Assembly: GCA_005784505.1 (NCBI GenBank)
Contig: VCAZ01000045.1
Coordinates: 1,238,501-1,302,500 of the forward strand
DNA: 64,000 nucleotides
Source of the DNA: Bagarius yarrelli
Taxonomy: Eukaryota; Chordata; Actinopteri; Siluriformes; Sisoridae
Direction of reading: 5' to 3'
Shown: positions 60,276 through 64,000 of the stretch, piece by piece
Layout of the letters: each line of letters begins with the position of its first letter
How positions within the stretch are numbered: position 1 is the first letter of the stretch
Notes under the pieces: generated by a model
What the model was told of the DNA's origin: nothing
Seen by the model: the letters and a program-made list of their open reading frames with translations, nothing else
The model's database searches: none
Made by a program: the position numbers and the translations under genes

Positions 60276-60640
60276 GGCCAGCTGTTTTGGCAGCGCTTGC
60301 GAAATAATAACGGGGGGAAAGTAGAGTCCTTTCCGAGATTAACGCCAACTAGAGACAAAACGGAGGAAAAAACAGCGCTCGGCACTTGGCAGCGTGCGAA
60401 AGTGACGCACGCGCTTTAATGTCACCGTGCGCTCGGGTAAAAGTGCGCAACTCTGTAGGTACGAGAGGCCACAGAGCTCGATATCAATCCCAAATGACGT
60501 CCCTTTTTTTATCTCTAGTGCACTAAGAGGAGCTTCAATGCTATTAATTTTGGTGCACTTGGTAGGGAGGAGGGAGTTATTCGGCATGCATCCTATTATG
60601 CACCCTTTCCTGAAGCTCCGATTTAAGTCCTAAATTTTTT
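60276..60640 (-). promoter_or_regulatory. grip2: CpG-rich promoter and 5' UTR of the grip2 first exon
   Basis: CpG density rises sharply from about 60160 to 60500 compared with the flanks, the usual mark of a vertebrate promoter. A CRE-like TGACGTCC lies at 60495-60502, and a TGACGCAC on the plus strand is near 60400. No TATA box is evident. The transcription start cannot be fixed from sequence. Confidence 0.6.
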
Positions 60641-60716
60641 ACCATGAGGGGAAAAAACACAAAGAAGAATATTTTTTTTTAGCCGAAATGTTTGATAGAA
60701 AAGAACGAAGGATTAT

Positions 60717-61170
60717 GTAAATAAAGTCGTAATACTTTGGACATAAAGTCGAAATTACGCAAACAGCGTCGTAGCAATAGAAGATTAAAGTTGTAATATT
60801 TTTAAAATAGTCAAAATTACTTTGAGGATAAAGTCGAAATAAGGAAAATAAAGTCGTATCTTAAATTCGTGATATTTTGTAAATAGTAAAAACAAATCTG
60901 GAAATATTTTTCAAAGAATTACGACTTTAAAATCGAAATTACGATATTAAAATTGATATTTTTAAAAATAGTCAAAATTACGAGAATAAAGTCGTAATCC
61001 GTTGAGAATAAAGTCAAAATTACGAGAATAAAGTCGTAGCAATACAAGCTTTAAGTTGTGATGTTTTAAAAATAGTCAAAATTGCAAGAATAAAGTCGTA
61101 GCAATACAAGATAAAAACTGTGCTATTTTTAAAAATAGTCACCAATACAAAAATAAAGTCGTAATATTGT
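60717..61170. repeat. AATAAAGTCGTAAT minisatellite-like array
   Basis: Many diverged copies of AGAATAAAGTCGTAAT and AATAGTCAAAATTACGAG alternate with AT-rich spacers. The type is common in teleosts. It fills the gap between sec13 and the grip2 promoter. Confidence 0.85.
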
Positions 61171-61483
61171 GGAAAAAAGACCATAATAGACACACTGAGA
61201 AAAAAGAATAATGGCATGCTGGAGATCAGTATTACAAACACGTTCATCTGGCGCTTATGAGGTCGATGGTATTTTCCGATCAGTATTAAAGATAAATTTG
61301 TCTGAATTGTACAAACAAGGCAACCCCGCCACAGGAAAAAGCTTATTATTTAGTAGAATTTAATTCTACTAGAATAGAATTCAAGATGTTTGTTAATTCA
61401 ATAACTTGAACTGAAAAAAAAATCTCTTGAATTAATAAACGGACAAAAGACAAATTATTACCGGTCTTAATTACTTACAAAAC
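61171..61483. other. Intergenic sequence
   Basis: AT-rich spacer between the minisatellite and the sec13 3' end. Nothing was recognised. Confidence 0.5.
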
Positions 61484-61493
61484 TTTATTTATT
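61484..61493 (-). terminator. sec13: Polyadenylation signals of sec13
   Basis: TTTATTTATT on the plus strand gives two overlapping AATAAA signals on the minus strand, about 390 bases after the sec13 stop codon. An alternative AATAAA lies near 61564-61569. Transcripts probably end 10-30 bases below 61484. Confidence 0.6.
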
Positions 61494-61881
61494 AATCCAG
61501 TGGCACTGTATACAAATTTCAAACAAAATATTACAAGCTATTCCACACAAGATATTAAATACATTTATTTTTGGGTTTGAACCTTCAGGATCATCAATCA
61601 CATGTCATTGAATCTATTTTCAGAATGAAATATCAGAAAAATCTGAATTTCAAACACAGCTGCGAGCAACGGATTGAAATGAACATAGAAAATAACTTTC
61701 GAAAAACTTTTCAAGGATTCAGAAGTTAATTTTAAAGTGATTCAGACTGTCTTGGCCATCTGGATTTATTGACAGGGTTGGGGGGGGGTCGAGGGATGGG
61801 GGTAGTTCATTAGTTTAAGAAAGTCTCTGAGGTTTAATGAGCTTGTCTATCTGTCTGCAGTCATCTCCATTAGGTCCTGTC
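61494..61881 (-). other. sec13: sec13 3' untranslated region
   Basis: It follows the stop codon directly and includes a G-rich (plus strand) run near 61782-61790. No repeat was recognised. Confidence 0.7.
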
Positions 61882-61992
61882 TCATTGCTCATTCTGCTGG
61901 CCGTCTGTAATGGAGGTGACGGCCCCTTGGCCTTTATTCACATCGCTGATGCAAGCCCACTGTCCGCCCACAGACTCCTTCCACAGGGTCAC
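61882..61992 (-). CDS. sec13: sec13 last coding exon
   Basis: SEC13 is a WD40 protein shared by the COPII coat, where it pairs with SEC31, the Y-complex of the nuclear pore, where it pairs with NUP96, and GATOR2. This exon has 36 codons plus a TGA stop (61884-61882). It starts VTLWKESVGGQWACISDVNK and ends with a short acidic-glutamine tail (DGQQNEQ). It completes the last blade of the propeller (VTLW strand). The acceptor is TTTCTAG| at 61993. The junction with the preceding exon is in phase 0 (GGDNK|VTLW), as in other vertebrates. The match is strong over the whole exon and no defect is visible. Confidence 0.97.
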   Translation of the reverse strand: MTLWKESVGGQWACISDVNKGQGAVTSITDGQQNEQ

Positions 61993-63574
61993 CTAGAAAC
62001 GAATCATTCATGAATCATAAATCAGGTTGTGATTTTCAAAATAACTATTCTACAATATGTACATTTATACACATAGGTTTCTGGTTACAGTAAGACTTGT
62101 ACTCCAAATACCAGACAAGATGCACCAAATAAAAAAAACAAAAAACAAAACAAAATTATGGTTGTCATTAGGTAACGTTTTAAGAATACTACGGTTTTAA
62201 AAACTGTTTTTCTAATGGTTCAAAAAAAACAACATAGTTGTGACCGGACAGACAATACTGACAAATTAACGGAACATTTTTGCTCATAAACAACTAGAAA
62301 ACCAGGTACCATTGGGATTTAAGCTCGTTATCTGCATTAAGGAGTGTAATAAAATTCTAATTTTTGCCTGAGATTTGGTTTAAACTGCGTTTGTATAACT
62401 CAGACTTCCTAACGTCAGAGTACCGAGAGCGACAATGCTCAGTTTGAGTGCACTTAGCATCATAATTAGACAGACATACTGCAGTGTTGCCAACATCTGT
62501 TGCTCCTCAGGAATTAAGGTCATGTTAATAAGCAGTAAATTGCATTCGAAATAAGCAAAAATTCGAATGTTTGGGACAACGGAAAAAAAAATTGCCCTAA
62601 TGTTTAACCACGTGTGATAACAATTTAATACAAGTCAGTGACAGCCAGGTAATAATAAACACTTTTTATTCACATTGCTGCCATCGTGTGGCCGATTTAA
62701 AAACTGCATCTATAGCCTAGAGCAAGTTCAGACTGCAGCTGACAGAATCCAGATATCTTTCAGCATAAACAATTACTTTACTAAAATCCGTTCATTTTAA
62801 AATTGAAAACTTTAATACTTTGTGATTAATTGAATAACACTGCCCAGCGCTACACTCTATACGCCAACAGAGGCATTTTCCCCACAACACTGTAGTTAAT
62901 CAAAGTGTTTATTTAAGTCTATTTAGTTAAAATGCTAGTTTTATCCAGTAACATTCTTGCTTAATTTTTGTGTTTAGCACTTTTAACCAAAGAATTGTCA
63001 TTTTAAAAGTTGTTGATTATAATGAACAATAATTATTATTATTTATGTTTTTCACTTGACGTCACGCCCTCAGAAAAATGGCAGCCGTCACAGTACACTC
63101 TCATTTGCAGTAAACGTTCACACAAACAGTAGATATATAAATCATTGTAATTTTAGCACATTCTACATCAGCATTCTAAATAGTCTGTTGCCGTGAACTG
63201 AGGCAGTCTAATTAGTTAATAGTAACACTTTAGCAATCGCTTGCTAAAGTTAAAGTCTGGATGCTGTTCGACGTGATGTAAAAAATCCGGAATTTTTATT
63301 CAATCATATGTAGTACTAAGACAATATATTATGCGTGTTTTCAGACCAATAAACTTTGATTGTTTTTCAGTAATATAAACTAGTGATTTAGGCTCCTTTT
63401 TTCCTAATCAGCTGATAGCAAACTTGCCTAAAAGCAAGTTGCTTGATTAACATTTACCGGCCAGTGTTAAATAAAGTTTTAGACATTATGCTAGCATCAC
63501 AAAGAGGTCACAAAACACTTCTGTATCACTAACACTGACGATTTAATAACTTCGTATTCAGTGGGGACATGTAC
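61993..63574 (-). other. sec13: Last intron of sec13
   Basis: A 1.58-kb intron with donor AAG|GTACAT (63574) and acceptor TTTCTAG (61993). Its interior is AT-rich with no recognised repeats. Confidence 0.9.
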
Positions 63575-63721
63575 CTTATTGTCTCCTCCGGACACGGCCA
63601 GGATGTTGCCTGTAATGGACCAGCTGACGTGCCAAACTACATCGTTGAATTTGTGCAGGAGTTTAGCGGTCCAGGTGTTTCCAGAGGGATCGTCGCACGT
63701 CCAGATGAATACTCGACCATC
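63575..63721 (-). CDS. sec13: sec13 penultimate coding exon
   Basis: Exactly 49 codons between CTGCAG| (63722) and |GTACAT, phase 0 at both ends. It encodes [20 protein letters not shown], then [19 protein letters not shown] and [10 protein letters not shown]. This is the end of one WD blade (VFIW) and the start of the final blade ([15 protein letters not shown]). All features expected of vertebrate SEC13 are present and the frame is intact. Earlier exons lie beyond 64000. Confidence 0.97.
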
Positions 63722-64000
63722 CTGCAGAGAAGAATTTGCTTCAGCTGAGCAGTCTGATACTTACACAGACTTATCCACAGCCTTAAGTCACACTTAATTC
63801 ATAATCCAGTCATTTCTTAGATATTTAAGATGTCCTTGCTTTTGGATGTCAACGCTTGGCAAAGGTTATGCTTCTAAAACTGAAATAATTAATCAATTAA
63901 CCAATTAATTAATCTAATAATCAATCAATAGTATTTAATAGAATTTTAAATACAATGTATTTTATATAAGTACATCAATGACACCTTTATCATCATGCAA
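63722..64000 (-). other. sec13: sec13 intron, partial
   Basis: The 3' part of the intron before the penultimate exon. The window ends inside it. No further exon is visible. Confidence 0.85.

Noticed and set aside
60339..60587. 82-codon minus-strand open frame upstream of the grip2 exon
   Set aside because: It overlaps the CpG-rich promoter/5' UTR, is out of frame with the motif-bearing exon and has no recognisable domain. High CpG content makes stop codons rare here.

Overview
This window is a piece of a vertebrate nuclear genome, almost certainly from a teleost fish. It is AT-rich, has very low coding density and spliced vertebrate genes, and carries teleost-type repeats: tRNA-derived SINEs, an L2-like LINE, RTE-like, DIRS-like and Ty3/Gypsy remnants, and Tc1 and hAT DNA transposons. 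The SINE mix suggests an ostariophysan (catfish or characin-like) fish, but the sequence alone does not settle this. Nothing prokaryotic was seen: no operons, CRISPR arrays or RNA genes.

Real genes lie at the right end, all on the minus strand. The last two coding exons of sec13 (COPII coat and nuclear-pore WD40 protein) are at 63575-63721 and 61882-61992, with a 3' UTR running to about 61484. About 1.2 kb further on in the direction of transcription is a CpG-rich promoter and a short first coding exon (60221-60275) for an 18-residue N-terminus with a cysteine at position 11. I read this as the palmitoylated 'b' first exon of grip2, a multi-PDZ scaffold. A second first-exon-like block with a clean splice donor in the same phase is at 6251-6377 (minus). 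It is either another alternative grip2 start or the start of an unidentified gene. If the grip2 reading is right, 1-60220 is mostly the first intron of grip2, since no PDZ-coding exon is visible there.

From left to right: 0.7-1.2 kb holds a degenerate tandem repeat; 2.4-15.6 kb holds SINE insertions, several nested, with hAT and Tc1 remnants, a direct duplication (7.75/9.40 kb) and two DIRS ORF1 fragments; 16-20 kb holds Tc1, hAT-like and inverted-repeat elements; 21-25.1 kb holds a solo LTR, a GC-rich unclassified block and a decayed Gypsy element; 26.9-27.6 kb is complex unique sequence; 28.4-30.6 kb is an AT-rich self-related repeat complex; 32.3-35.7 kb is a near-complete but dead L2-like LINE; 38.5-41.1 kb holds two RTE-like fragments, one expanded into a 35-bp minisatellite; 44.0-44.4 kb is a solo LTR with intact target duplication; 46.75-46.93 kb is a long palindrome; 48-60 kb holds hAT, SINE, DIRS and Tc1 remnants and a long TA microsatellite; 60.7-61.2 kb is an AATAAAGTCG minisatellite between the two genes.

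sec13 and grip2 would be transcribed in tandem (sec13 upstream). Their products act in unrelated processes (vesicle coat and nuclear pore; synaptic receptor scaffolding), so the adjacency implies no shared function. No new multi-gene system was found. The most notable observations are the candidate alternative first exons and several unclassified self-related repeat structures.
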